Of a stretch of DNA of 64,000 nucleotides, positions 34,170 to 43,309 are shown in pieces; the first letter of the stretch is position 1; every line of letters starts with the position of its first letter. The position numbers and the translations under genes were made by a program. Location: positions 1 through 64,000 of the forward strand of contig NZ_VIUE01000032.1 in assembly GCF_007828215.1 (NCBI RefSeq), in the 5' to 3' direction. The DNA comes from Pseudomonas sp. SJZ074. Its GTDB lineage: Bacteria > Pseudomonadota > Gammaproteobacteria > Pseudomonadales > Pseudomonadaceae. Under the pieces are notes generated by a model. It ran no database searches, was not told where the DNA came from, and worked only from the letters and a program-made list of their open reading frames with translations.

Positions 34170-35489
34170 TTACATGAAGTTGTAAGTGTAGTTGAAGATC
34201 AGACGGGTCTGATCCTGGCTGTCGCCCACACCGCTGCTGCGGTAGGTACCCTGACGCAGGGTAGTGCCGAAGCCTTTCAATGCGCCTTGCTGGATCACGT
34301 AATCCACACGCATGTCGCGTTCCCACTCGGAGTAATCGCTTCCACCAGAGGCGGTTTTGACATCGTCGCCACGCAGGTAGGAAATCGATGCTTTCAGACC
34401 CGGAACGCCAGCCGAGGCGAAGTCATACGAGTACTGGCCGAACGTGGTGTTTTCACCGGCGCGGACAAAACCGTTGATCATGCTGTCGGTGAACAGGTAG
34501 AAGCTCGCACCGCCGGCCCCTTCAGGACGACCGTTGCTGTTAACCACGTTGCCCTGGTTCAGGTAGACGAAGCCGCCGTCATCACCGACTTGTTGGTGAC
34601 CCAACAGGAAGGCGCTACCACCCAGGGTGTAGGTGAACATGGCGCTCCAGGTCTTGTTATCGACCTCGCCAGCGTGCTTGGCGTAGCCACCGTTGTTGTT
34701 GAAGCGGTAGCCGGCGTCGCCGTTACGGCCATCCGAACTGCTGTCGAAGTAACGCAGGTCAGTCTTGAACGATTGGCCTTCGCTGATCGGGAAAACGTGT
34801 ACGGCACCCAGGAAGTGCTGTTTGTAGTAATCCTGCAGGTTGGCGTAGTAGTACTGCAGGGTCAGGTCTTTGGTGACCTTCCAGTCAGCACCGCCAAAAC
34901 GGAACTGGTTGCTGTCCTCGGTGCCGCCCGCTACTGCCAGGCCAGTGCTGTTGCTCGATGCACGACCTGTGGCGTGTTCCAACTGACCAGCGTTGAAAGT
35001 GACATTGTCGATTTCCTTGGAGGTGATGGTGCCACCTTCAAAGGTCTGCGGCAGCAGACGGCTGTCGTTGGCGACCAGGATTGGCAGGTTCGGTGCCAAT
35101 GCACCACCTACGTGAGCCTCGGTCTTGGAGAACAGCGCCTTGACGTTGCCCGACAAACGGCTCCAGTCATGTACCGCCGCACCATCGGTATCGCTTGGCA
35201 TATAGGAACCGTTGTTACGGCCCCTGCCTCCATCGAGACGAATACCCACCAGCGCCTGGGCATCGATACCGAAACCCACGACACCTTGCGTGAAGCCAGA
35301 CTTGTAGTCGAATTTGAGGCCGGTGCCTGTTTCGCGCAGGTCCTCGCTGCCCGTTTCATGGTTATCGTTATTGAAGTAAAGCGTACGAGAACTGACCGAC
35401 GCCTTGCTGTCTTCGATAAAACCGGCGGCGCCTGCCTGCTGCGCCAGAACCCCAACGGCCACAGCCAGGGCCAAGGTGGACTTGTTCAT
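34170..35489 (-). CDS. OprD-family outer-membrane porin
   Basis: A 439-residue outer-membrane channel with a signal peptide (MNKSTLALAVAVGVLAQQAGA, cut near residue 21). The beginning of the mature protein, GFIEDSKASVSSRTLYFNND, and the C-terminal RLIFNYTYNFM with a final aromatic-Met end are typical of the OprD family, length 415-450. The substrate cannot be read from the sequence. The ATG at 35489 follows AGGAGCGAAGC. It has a long upstream region (35490-35974). Confidence 0.88.
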   Translation of the reverse strand: MNKSTLALAVAVGVLAQQAGAAGFIEDSKASVSSRTLYFNNDNHETGSEDLRETGTGLKFDYKSGFTQGVVGFGIDAQALVGIRLDGGRGRNNGSYMPSDTDGAAVHDWSRLSGNVKALFSKTEAHVGGALAPNLPILVANDSRLLPQTFEGGTITSKEIDNVTFNAGQLEHATGRASSNSTGLAVAGGTEDSNQFRFGGADWKVTKDLTLQYYYANLQDYYKQHFLGAVHVFPISEGQSFKTDLRYFDSSSDGRNGDAGYRFNNNGGYAKHAGEVDNKTWSAMFTYTLGGSAFLLGHQQVGDDGGFVYLNQGNVVNSNGRPEGAGGASFYLFTDSMINGFVRAGENTTFGQYSYDFASAGVPGLKASISYLRGDDVKTASGGSDYSEWERDMRVDYVIQQGALKGFGTTLRQGTYRSSGVGDSQDQTRLIFNYTYNFM

Positions 35490-35529
35490 GCTTCGCTCCT
35501 CTCGTTTTCTAATTCTTGTGTTTCTTTGG

Positions 35530-35550
35530 TTCCGGATCGAACGTCCGGAA
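35530..35550. promoter_or_regulatory. Palindromic operator-like site upstream of the porin gene
   Basis: TTCCGGA and TCCGGAA flank a 7-base centre (TCGAACG), giving a perfect two-fold site 41 bp upstream of the porin start. It looks like a binding site for a dimeric regulator; the regulator is unknown. Confidence 0.45.
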
Positions 35551-35919
35551 TCCGCTGATGCGCGATTAGCGCCAGACCGTGACCGACAAGTCAATCGTAA
35601 CCATTTATGACTACGACCAAGGTCTAACCCCACGACACCGGGCGGAAGAATAATGGATTATTTATAATTCCAAAAAGAATTGTTTCATAAGTTTTCAGTC
35701 GATTTGGACATATGGGTGCCATCACGCTTTTTCACGGCAGACCTGACATATCGGCCAGCCTGGGAATTTACTGAATGGGTATTTTTATGCACTTTTTCAG
35801 GGCAAAAAATTTAGACATCGGGGCTCGTCGTACAAGCCTCGATCTCTCTACCTCAATGCGTCCGGAGCAGCATAGACCATAATCGTGAAGGTTTTGAGAC
35901 AGACACTTCATTGTCTGAA

Positions 35920-35962
35920 ATCAAAAAGAGTGCGCCCCATTGCACAGCAATGGGGCGCACAG
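35920..35962 (-). terminator. Rho-independent terminator of argA
   Basis: GTGCGCCCCATT pairs with AATGGGGCGCAC around GCACAGC; on the minus strand TCTTTTTG follows. It lies 13 bases past the argA stop. Confidence 0.85.
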
Positions 35963-35974
35963 GATTACCGGAAC

Positions 35975-37273
35975 CTACAGGGCTTTCTCGAAGATCTTCG
36001 AGTTACGCTGATAGTTGTACAACGACGCCCGGGCAGCCGGCAGACGTTCAACGCTGCTGGGCTCGAAGCCGCGCTCGCGGAACCAGTGGGCGGTACGGGT
36101 GGTGAGCACGAACAGGGTTTTGAGCCCTTTGGCGCGGGCACGGGTCTCGATCCGCTCCAGCAGCTCGTCACCCCGGCCACCGTGGCGGTATTCCGGGTTC
36201 ACCGCCAGGCAGGCCAGCTCCCCGGCGTCCGAATCGGCAATCTGGTACAGCGCCGCGCAAGCGATGATCATGCCCTCGCGCTCGACCACGCTGAATTGCT
36301 CGATTTCCCGCTCCAGCACTTCGCGGGAGCGACGCACCAGGATGCCCTGCTCTTCCAGCGGGCTGATCAGGTCCAGCAAGCCACCGACGTCTTCGATGGC
36401 CGCTTCGCGTACCACTTCGAATTGTTCCTGGGCGACCAAAGTACCGCTGCCATCCCGGGTGAACAGCTCGGCCAGCAGCGCACCATCTTCGGCGTAGCTG
36501 ACAATATGACTGCGAGCCACGCCGCCCCGGCAAGCCTGGGCGGCAGCATCCAACAGTTCGGCCTGATAGTCGCTGCCCAGACGCTGCATATGGGCCGGCA
36601 CCTGCTGTGGGCGCAACTCGCGCACCAGACGCCCGTCCTCGCCGATCAAGCCCTGCTCGGCACCGAACAGCAGCAGTTTGTCGGCCGCCAGGTCGATGGC
36701 GGCCCGGGTGGCGACATCCTCACAGGCGAGGTTGAAGATTTCTCCGGTTGGCGAATAGCCCAACGGTGACAGGAGGACAATGGAGCGCTCGTCCAGCAAG
36801 CGGTTGATACCCTTGCGGTCGACCCGGCGCACTTCGCCGGTGTGGTGATAGTCCACGCCTTCCAGCACGCCGATAGGCCTTGCGGTAACCAGGTTGCCGC
36901 TCGCAACCCGCAACCGCGAGCCCTGCATCGGTGAGGAAGCCATGTCCATCGACAGGCGCGCCTCGATGGCAATGCGCAACTGGCCAACCGCATCGATCAC
37001 GCATTCCAGGGTCGCGGCATCGGTGATGCGCATGCCGTGGTGATAATGCGGGGTCAGCCCTCGTGCGGCGAGACGGGTTTCGATCTGCGGGCGTGAACCA
37101 TGGACCAGCACCAGCCGCACACCGAGACTGTGCAGCAGCACCAGGTCATGGACGATGTTGCCGAAATTTGGGTGTTCCACCCCGTCGCCGGGCAGCATGA
37201 CGATGAAGGTGCAGTCGCGGTGGGCATTGATATAGGGCGAAGCGTGACGAAGCCAATTGACGTATTCGGGCAT
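35975..37273 (-). CDS. argA: N-acetylglutamate synthase
   Basis: A 432-residue enzyme that acetylates glutamate with acetyl-CoA, the first step of arginine synthesis. An amino-acid-kinase-like domain (residues about 1-290, with VLVHGSRPQIETRL and HYHHGMRITD) is followed by a GNAT domain (about 295-432; ACLAVNPEYRHGGRGDELLE is the CoA motif). Length matches the classical bifunctional-looking form in Pseudomonas. It follows argE (132 bp apart) in the same direction. Confidence 0.95.
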   Translation of the reverse strand: MPEYVNWLRHASPYINAHRDCTFIVMLPGDGVEHPNFGNIVHDLVLLHSLGVRLVLVHGSRPQIETRLAARGLTPHYHHGMRITDAATLECVIDAVGQLRIAIEARLSMDMASSPMQGSRLRVASGNLVTARPIGVLEGVDYHHTGEVRRVDRKGINRLLDERSIVLLSPLGYSPTGEIFNLACEDVATRAAIDLAADKLLLFGAEQGLIGEDGRLVRELRPQQVPAHMQRLGSDYQAELLDAAAQACRGGVARSHIVSYAEDGALLAELFTRDGSGTLVAQEQFEVVREAAIEDVGGLLDLISPLEEQGILVRRSREVLEREIEQFSVVEREGMIIACAALYQIADSDAGELACLAVNPEYRHGGRGDELLERIETRARAKGLKTLFVLTTRTAHWFRERGFEPSSVERLPAARASLYNYQRNSKIFEKAL

Positions 37274-37405
37274 GAACCTGGACCTGTAATAAATAACAGC
37301 CGAAAAAAGACGAAACGGAACGCACAGCAGGCTGATGGTTATCGTCGGAACAGGCTTGGCGACACGCGCGCTCTCCTCTTGAACATGGGCCCGGATAAGG
37401 GCGAT

Positions 37406-38566
37406 CTAGTAGCCGGCGGTGGCCGGTGTCAGGCAATAGTGTTCGATCAACTGCCGTAACAATTGCACGGTAGGTTGCAGACGTGACATTTCAAGGTGCT
37501 CGCCCGGCTGGTGGGCGCAGGCGATATCGCCAGGGCCCAGTACCAGGGTTTCGCAACCAAGGCGCTGAAGATAAGGCGCTTCGGTGCCGAATGCCACTGC
37601 TTCGGCACGGTGGCCGGTGAGTCGCTCGGCCACGCGGACCAGTTCGGCGTCCTCCGGCTGCTCGAATGGCGGTACCTCGGGGAACAGCGGCGCATAGTCG
37701 ATCCTGACCTTGTGCCGCTCGGCGATGGGGTTGAGCTTCTGCTGGATCGCCGCCCGCAACACCTGCGGATCCATGCCCGGCAAGGGACGCAGGTCGAACT
37801 CCATGGAGCATTGGCCGCAGATCCGGTTGGGATTGTCGCCACCGTGGATGCAACCGAAGTTCAGGGTCGGTTGCGGCACCGTGAACTGAGGGTTGCGGAA
37901 CTCACGCTGCCATTGCAGGCGCAGGCCGCGCAGTTCGCCCATGGCGTCGTGCATGGCTTCGAGCGCGCTGTGGCCCAGGCTGGGGTCCGAGGAATGGCCG
38001 CTGCGCCCGAGAATGTCGATGCGTTCCATCATCACGCCTTTGTGCAGGCGAATCGGCCGCAGGCCGGTCGGCTCACCGATGACGGCAGCGCGCCCCAAGG
38101 GACGTCCGGCCTCGGCCAGCGCACGGGCACCGGCCATGGAGCTTTCCTCGTCGCAAGTGGCGAGGATCAGCAACGGCTGCTTGAACGGCTGGTCCAGCAG
38201 TGGCTTGAGCGCTTCGATGGCCAGGGCGAAAAAGCCTTTCATGTCGCAACTGCCCAGCCCGACCCAGCGCCCATCGACTTCGGTGAGCTTCAGCGGATCG
38301 GTCTGCCACAGTGCACCGTCGAACGGCACCGTGTCGCTGTGCCCGGCCAGCACCAGGCCACCGGGGCCGCTGCCGAAGCTCGCCAGCAGGTTGAATTTGC
38401 CGGGGCTGACCTGCTGGATATCACAGGAAAACCCGAGGTCGCCAAGCCAGCCCGCCAGCAGTTCGATCACGGTGCTGTTGGACTGGTCCAGCGCAGGCTG
38501 CGTGCAACTGACCGAAGGCGCGGCGATCAGGGCAGCGAACTGATCTTTCATGGACGGCAAAGGCAT
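37406..38566 (-). CDS. argE: Acetylornithine deacetylase
   Basis: A 386-residue M20-family metallopeptidase that removes acetyl from N-acetylornithine. Metal ligands are seen in LVLAGHSDTVPFDGALW (His, Asp), DMKGFFALAIEAL (Asp), CDEESSMAGARAL (Glu pair), IGEPTGLRPIRLHKG, and the C-terminal FGTEAPYLQ / GPGDIACAHQPGE (His). The start at 38566 follows CCGGAGCC; the frame's 22 further codons run toward a repeat element. Confidence 0.93.
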   Translation of the reverse strand: MPLPSMKDQFAALIAAPSVSCTQPALDQSNSTVIELLAGWLGDLGFSCDIQQVSPGKFNLLASFGSGPGGLVLAGHSDTVPFDGALWQTDPLKLTEVDGRWVGLGSCDMKGFFALAIEALKPLLDQPFKQPLLILATCDEESSMAGARALAEAGRPLGRAAVIGEPTGLRPIRLHKGVMMERIDILGRSGHSSDPSLGHSALEAMHDAMGELRGLRLQWQREFRNPQFTVPQPTLNFGCIHGGDNPNRICGQCSMEFDLRPLPGMDPQVLRAAIQQKLNPIAERHKVRIDYAPLFPEVPPFEQPEDAELVRVAERLTGHRAEAVAFGTEAPYLQRLGCETLVLGPGDIACAHQPGEHLEMSRLQPTVQLLRQLIEHYCLTPATAGY

Positions 38567-38615
38567 CGCTGGCTCCGGACTCACAAATTGACAACCATCA
38601 TAGAACCATCCGGTG

Positions 38616-38779
38616 CTGGTGTCCTGTATCACAAATACTGCTCTTTTCTAACGGTGTCTGTTGCCGTCATGCTGCGTTACCGCTCCTCGCCATAGCAGGC
38701 TATGACTCGTCGCGGCGCCTTGCCTGACGACAACAACCTCTCGTCAAAAAAGGAGCGTATTTGCGAAACAGGACACCAG
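38616..38779. mobile_element. MITE-like element, copy 1 (164 bp)
   Basis: The element begins CTGGTGTCCTGTATCACAAATA and ends with the inverse of CTGGTGTCCTGTTTCGCAAATA, so terminal inverted repeats of about 22 bp differ at two or three positions. The core at 38681-38722 holds the CATAGC/GCTATG hairpin and TCGTCGCGGCGCC shared with the copy at 45467. No transposase is encoded and no target duplication is clear. It lies between argE and the CYTH-CHAD gene, 50 bp upstream of the argE start. Confidence 0.75.
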
Positions 38780-38884
38780 GAATAAACCGCCGCGGCGCGT
38801 AGGACGGAGGACTCCTGTACACTGCACGGCCTTGGCAGCCACACCTTCCCCCGGCTGCGCACCCGATCCCTGGATTTTCCGGCC

Positions 38885-40252
38885 ATGCAGAAAGAAACCG
38901 AAATCAAACTCCGCGTCAGCCGCGAGACCCTGGCAGCCTTGCGCGAGCATCCGCTGCTGAAAAAACGCAACAAAGGCGGCTGGGAACGCCGAGAGCTGAT
39001 GAACCAGTATTTCGACACGCCCGAGCGTGACCTGGCCCGGGCCAAGGTCGCCCTGCGCCTGCGCCGCGATGGCGAAGAGGTGATCCAGACCCTCAAGACC
39101 CGTGGCCAGAGCATCGCCGGCCTGTCCGAGCGCAACGAATATGACTGGCACCTGCCCAAAGCCAAGCTCGACCTGAAGAAACTCGACGGTGAATGCTGGC
39201 CCGAGGCCTTGGCCGAACTGGACAAGAAAACCCTCAAGGCCATCTTCACCACCGATTTCGTCCGCGAGCGCGCCGAAATCGCCTGGGGCCGTGGCAAAAG
39301 CAAAGTGGTCATCGAAGCCGCGCTGGACCTGGGCCATGTCGTGGTCGGCAAGCAGAGAGAAGAAATCTGCGAGCTGGAGCTGGAGCTGCGCGAAGGCGAA
39401 CCCGCCGCGCTGCTGGAACTGGCCGCCGAACTGGCCGCGACCCTGCCCTTGATGCCCTGCGATATCAGCAAGGCCGAACGTGGCTACCGCCTGCACGATG
39501 CAAGCAGCTACGCCCTGAGCCTGCCCACCCCGCAATTGACCGCCGAGATGCCACTGGACGACGCCTTCGCCGCGCTGAGCTGGCATTTGCTGGCGAGCAG
39601 CCAGCGCCTGGCCGAACAATATCGCTTCAATGGCCATTGGCGCCTGCTGTTGGATTGGGTGGAAAACCTCGCCGAACTGCGGGCCTTGCTCAGCAGCCTC
39701 GGCCAGGCGGCACCGCGTCAATCGACCCACGACTTGCGCGCTGCCTTGGACGCCCTGCTGGAAGACTGGCGTCCACTGGTCCAGGCCGGCCTGGACGACG
39801 AAGATGTGCGCAAGGCCGCTCCGGAGCAGTTTCTTGAAGAACTGCAGGACCCACGCTGGGGTCTGTTTTCCCTGAACGCTTCGCGCTGGCTGCTGGCTCG
39901 CAGCTGGACGACCGAGCGCAACACCCGCGGCAACCGCCAGGGCGCGGCGCAACTCAATAGTTGGCTGCCACGGCTGCTGGGCGAGGAAGCCTCATCCCTG
40001 CAGTTACAACGCTACCAGCAGCAACCGGAAGACCTGGCCGAACAGCTGCCGCGCATCGAGCGCATCCAGGTCTGGCTGCACCATGCCCGTGCGGTGCTGG
40101 ATATTCCGGAGATGGACCGTCTCTATGGCGAGCTGAACAAACTGGCACAACTGGCCAACGAGCCCATTACCGACGAAGCCCTGGATGCGCGCAAGCATCA
40201 GGCAATTGCGGTGTACCAGAATCGGGCCTGGAAGATGTTGTTGCGTCTGTAA
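38885..40252 (+). CDS. CYTH and CHAD domain protein (inorganic triphosphatase-like)
   Basis: A 455-residue protein. The N-terminal CYTH domain (residues about 1-200) has the signature ETEIKL with the ExExK-like pattern, plus KARAKVALRLRR and KRGERTELA-type basic strands; it binds triphosphate and metal. The C-terminal CHAD domain (about 230-455) is helical with conserved histidines and basic residues and is linked to polyphosphate binding. E. coli YgiF has the same layout and hydrolyses tripolyphosphate. The ATG at 38885 is the frame start. Confidence 0.88.
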   Translation: MQKETEIKLRVSRETLAALREHPLLKKRNKGGWERRELMNQYFDTPERDLARAKVALRLRRDGEEVIQTLKTRGQSIAGLSERNEYDWHLPKAKLDLKKLDGECWPEALAELDKKTLKAIFTTDFVRERAEIAWGRGKSKVVIEAALDLGHVVVGKQREEICELELELREGEPAALLELAAELAATLPLMPCDISKAERGYRLHDASSYALSLPTPQLTAEMPLDDAFAALSWHLLASSQRLAEQYRFNGHWRLLLDWVENLAELRALLSSLGQAAPRQSTHDLRAALDALLEDWRPLVQAGLDDEDVRKAAPEQFLEELQDPRWGLFSLNASRWLLARSWTTERNTRGNRQGAAQLNSWLPRLLGEEASSLQLQRYQQQPEDLAEQLPRIERIQVWLHHARAVLDIPEMDRLYGELNKLAQLANEPITDEALDARKHQAIAVYQNRAWKMLLRL

Positions 40253-40255
40253 TGC

Positions 40256-40356
40256 CGCCATCGCGAGCCGGTTCGCTCCCACATCTTGATCGGGTTGGTC
40301 GCACATCCTGCGACACCCAAAATCCAGTGTGGGAGCGGGCTTGCTCGCGAAGAGGC
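40256..40356. repeat. REP doublet (inverted pair)
   Basis: CATCGCGAGCCGGTTCGCTCC at 40259 (one base changed from the GAGCAGG core) faces GTGGGAGCGGGCTTGCTCGC at 40329. The two halves belong to different REP variants, which suggests independent origin or gene conversion. Confidence 0.8.
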
Positions 40357-40366
40357 CGGCACAGAA

Positions 40367-40837
40367 TCAGCGCACCACCGGCAAACTCGTCGTGGACTTG
40401 ATCTCTGAAAGCGCCACGATCGAGTTCACTTCCTGTATCCCCGGCACCAGTGACAGCCTCTCGAAAAAGAATCGCTCATAGGCCTCGATGTCTGCCGTAA
40501 CGATGCGCAGCAGGAAATCCACCGACCCCATCAGCACATAACATTCCAGGACTTCGGGAAAACCGCGAATCGCCTCGGTGAATTCGGTGAAGTTCGAACG
40601 ACCGTGGGCGTTGAGTTTGATTTCGGCGAAGATCTGCGTATTGAGTCCGATTTTCTTGCGATCGAGCAACGTCACCTGACCGCGAATGATCCCCTCCTCC
40701 TTCATCCGCTGGATCCGTCGCCAGCACGGCGACTGGGACAGACCGACCTGTTCGGCGATCTGTGCGCTGGACAACGAAGCGTCCTCTTGAAGCAACGCCA
40801 GTATCCTGCGGTCGTAGCCATCCAGTTCGCTATGCAT
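40367..40837 (-). CDS. Lrp/AsnC family transcriptional regulator
   Basis: A 156-residue regulator with an N-terminal HTH (MHSELDGYDRRILALLQED, then SAQIAEQVGLSQSPCWRRIQRM) and a C-terminal RAM/ACT-type effector domain (ECYVLMGSVDFLLRIVTADIEAY). It probably senses an amino acid and acts as octamers or dimers. It is divergent from the 109-residue gene at 40963, 125 bp away, which is a likely target. Confidence 0.92.
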   Translation of the reverse strand: MHSELDGYDRRILALLQEDASLSSAQIAEQVGLSQSPCWRRIQRMKEEGIIRGQVTLLDRKKIGLNTQIFAEIKLNAHGRSNFTEFTEAIRGFPEVLECYVLMGSVDFLLRIVTADIEAYERFFFERLSLVPGIQEVNSIVALSEIKSTTSLPVVR

Positions 40838-40962
40838 AAATAAACCCGAAAATCATCAAGTAAAGAATCAAATTATTCGCCTTGGCAGCTGATACGTGCA
40901 TCTTAGAGAAGAAATTCCCGCTCGTGCATGTAAACATTTCTCTCTATTCAAGGAGACCGTCC

Positions 40963-41292
40963 ATGCCCTCATTCGAAGCCGTCGCCCCGCGCGCCGATGT
41001 CTGGCATACCGCCAACGCCCATTGCCGCGTGCAATACCGGTTACTGGCCGAAGCCGAAGCCGATCTGCTCTGCCGGGCCCTTAACCTGTTCGCCCTGCAG
41101 GGCCTGATGCCAGAGCAGGTCCACGTCGAACGCCACAATGAGCTGCTGACGATGGAGATCCTTATCGAAGGGCTGAGCTGGCACCGTGCCCAGGTGCTTG
41201 CGGAAAAGTTACGCAACCTGATCAGCGTGTGCTCGGTGGATCTGCAACGCCCCGATATTGCGTGGTCTGCGCCGATCCAGGCGACGGCTTGA
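40963..41292 (+). CDS. Small protein with ACT-like pattern, unknown function
   Basis: A 109-residue protein without a recognised family. The alternating strand-helix pattern (VQYRLLAEAEADLLCRALNL, then QVHVERHNELLTMEILIEGL and AEKLRNLISVCSVDL) is ACT-like. The ATG at 40963 has a good AAGGAG site, 9 bases upstream. It is divergent from the Lrp-family regulator, and could be its target or partner. Function is inferred only from context. Confidence 0.7.
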   Translation: MPSFEAVAPRADVWHTANAHCRVQYRLLAEAEADLLCRALNLFALQGLMPEQVHVERHNELLTMEILIEGLSWHRAQVLAEKLRNLISVCSVDLQRPDIAWSAPIQATA

Positions 41293-41437
41293 GGGGTAGC
41301 AGGCAAGAATTCGAAACGCATTGGTCGGGTAGTGGCCCAACGGTTCATAAGGTCGAGACTATTCTTTTGCAGACCGACTCGGGGCGCGCAAGCGTCTGTA
41401 TCGCGGCTTTGCTGCAATTGTCCAATAGGAAACCCGC

Positions 41438-43222
41438 ATGTCCACCAAACACGCCACTCAGGACCGCTGGCTGGACCTCAATGAGCTGCTGCGTCAACTG
41501 GTCGCCCAAGGCTTCATCAGCCAGGACTCGGCCGAAACCGCGCTCAATGCCCGGCGACGCCACAACACCAACAGCCAGTTGCATCCGCTGGAGTTCATCG
41601 CCAACCAGCATCTGGATGACCTCAGCCGTCCCGGCAAGCGCCTGGACCTGGAGAGCCTGACGCTGTGGTTGTCCCAGCAGGCGGGCCAACCGTACATGCG
41701 CATCGACCCGCTGAAGATCAACGTCGCGGCCGTTACGCCACTCATGTCCTACGCCTTCGCCCAGCGCCACAAGATCCTGGCGGTGGCAGTCGATCACGAT
41801 GCCGTCACCGTCGCCAGCGCCCAACCGTACGTCAGCAGCTGGGAGTCGGACCTGACCCATGTGCTCAAGCTGCCGATCAAGCGGGTGGTCGCCAACCCCG
41901 TGGACATCCAGCGCCTGAGCGTGGAGTTCTATCGCCTCGCCAAATCGGTCAGTGGCGCCACCACGACCGAACAGCAACCGAGCAACCTCAGCAACTTCGA
42001 ACAGCTGCTCAACCTCGGCGCCAGCGACCAGGAGCCGGACGCCAACGACGCGCATATCGTCAACATCGTCGACTGGCTGTTCCAGTACGCCTTCCAGCAA
42101 CGCGCCAGTGATATCCACATCGAGCCTCGTCGCGAGCAGGGCACCGTGCGGTTTCGCATCGACGGGGTACTGCACACCGTCTATCAGTTCCCGCCCCAGG
42201 TGACGATGGCGATCATCAGCCGCCTGAAGAACCTGGGACGGATGAACGTCGCGGAAAAACGCAAGCCCCAGGACGGCCGGGTCAAGACCAAGACCCCGGA
42301 CGGCAACGAAGTGGAGTTGCGCCTGTCGACATTGCCCACGGCGTTCGGCGAGAAAATGGTCATGCGGATCTTCGATCCCGAAGTCCTGCTCAAGGATTTC
42401 GACCAGTTGGGTTTCTCCACCGACGACCTGCGTCGCTGGCAGGACATGACGCGCCAGCCCAACGGCATCATCCTGGTGACCGGCCCTACCGGCTCCGGCA
42501 AGACCACCACCCTCTACACCACCCTCAAGAAACTGGCGACGCCGGAGGTGAACCTCTGCACCATCGAGGACCCGATCGAGATGGTCGAGTCGTCCTTCAA
42601 CCAGATGCAGGTACAGCACAACATCGACCTGAGTTTCGCCGCAGGCGTGCGCGCGCTCATGCGACAGGACCCGGACATCATCATGATCGGCGAAATCCGT
42701 GACCTGGAAACCGCCGAGATGGCGATCCAGGCGGCGCTCACCGGACACCTTGTACTCTCGACGCTGCATACCAACGATGCACCGAGCGCCATCAGTCGCC
42801 TGCTTGAGCTCGGCGTGCCCCACTATCTGATCAAGGCCACAGTCCTCGGGATCATGGCCCAGCGCCTGGTGCGCACGCTGTGTCCTCACTGCAAGGCGCC
42901 CCTGGCCCTGGACGAAGAGGACTGGCAGACCTTGACCCGGCCCTGGCAGGCCCCATTGCCGAGCAACGCCCAACAAGCCGTCGGTTGCCTGGAATGTCGT
43001 GATACCGGTTACCGTGGCCGCGCCGGGGTGTACGAAATTCTCCAGCTGAGTGACAGCATCAAGGGGTTGATCCATGCCGACACCGACCTGCTGGCAGTAC
43101 GCCGCCAGGCCTTCAAGGAAGGCATGCGCAGCTTGCGCCTGTCCGGCGCACAGAAAATCGCCGCCGGGCTGACCACTGTAGAGGAAGTGTTGCGGGTAAC
43201 ACCGCAAAGCGAGCACAAGTGA
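41438..43222 (+). CDS. GspE/PilB-type secretion ATPase (orphan)
   Basis: A 594-residue ATPase. An N-terminal T2SSE_N-like region (residues about 1-180) precedes the ATPase core: Walker A GPTGSGKTTTLYTTL (about residues 348-362), Walker B LMRQDPDIIMIGEIRD, and a His box. The zinc-binding CxxC pairs are CPHCKAPL and CLECRDTG near residues 488 and 520. It powers pilus or secretion assembly, but no other gsp/pil gene is in this window. It may correspond to PAO1 PA5210. Confidence 0.88.
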   Translation: MSTKHATQDRWLDLNELLRQLVAQGFISQDSAETALNARRRHNTNSQLHPLEFIANQHLDDLSRPGKRLDLESLTLWLSQQAGQPYMRIDPLKINVAAVTPLMSYAFAQRHKILAVAVDHDAVTVASAQPYVSSWESDLTHVLKLPIKRVVANPVDIQRLSVEFYRLAKSVSGATTTEQQPSNLSNFEQLLNLGASDQEPDANDAHIVNIVDWLFQYAFQQRASDIHIEPRREQGTVRFRIDGVLHTVYQFPPQVTMAIISRLKNLGRMNVAEKRKPQDGRVKTKTPDGNEVELRLSTLPTAFGEKMVMRIFDPEVLLKDFDQLGFSTDDLRRWQDMTRQPNGIILVTGPTGSGKTTTLYTTLKKLATPEVNLCTIEDPIEMVESSFNQMQVQHNIDLSFAAGVRALMRQDPDIIMIGEIRDLETAEMAIQAALTGHLVLSTLHTNDAPSAISRLLELGVPHYLIKATVLGIMAQRLVRTLCPHCKAPLALDEEDWQTLTRPWQAPLPSNAQQAVGCLECRDTGYRGRAGVYEILQLSDSIKGLIHADTDLLAVRRQAFKEGMRSLRLSGAQKIAAGLTTVEEVLRVTPQSEHK

Positions 43223-43309
43223 GCCCGATGACGCGTGGGCAACAGGTCACGGAACTGAATACAGGCGCAGGTAATCCAAAGTCATAGTTAACCCAGTGGA
43301 GTCACCATC

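Larger units (their letters stand above)
35490..35974. other. 485-bp region between porin and argA
   Basis: It holds a 21-bp palindrome (35530-35550) just upstream of the porin start region, an AT-rich segment at 35640-35700 likely to contain the porin promoter, a second AT-rich stretch at 35780-35815, and the argA terminator at 35920-35962. No ORF with a proper start or known similarity was seen. Confidence 0.6.

Noticed and set aside
34137..35558. 473-codon plus-strand frame opposite the porin gene
   Set aside because: Antisense shadow of the porin, beginning inside the terminator; no family similarity.
41345..43216. 623-codon minus-strand frame opposite the GspE-type ATPase
   Set aside because: Shadow frame; the plus strand encodes a clear ATPase with all motifs.
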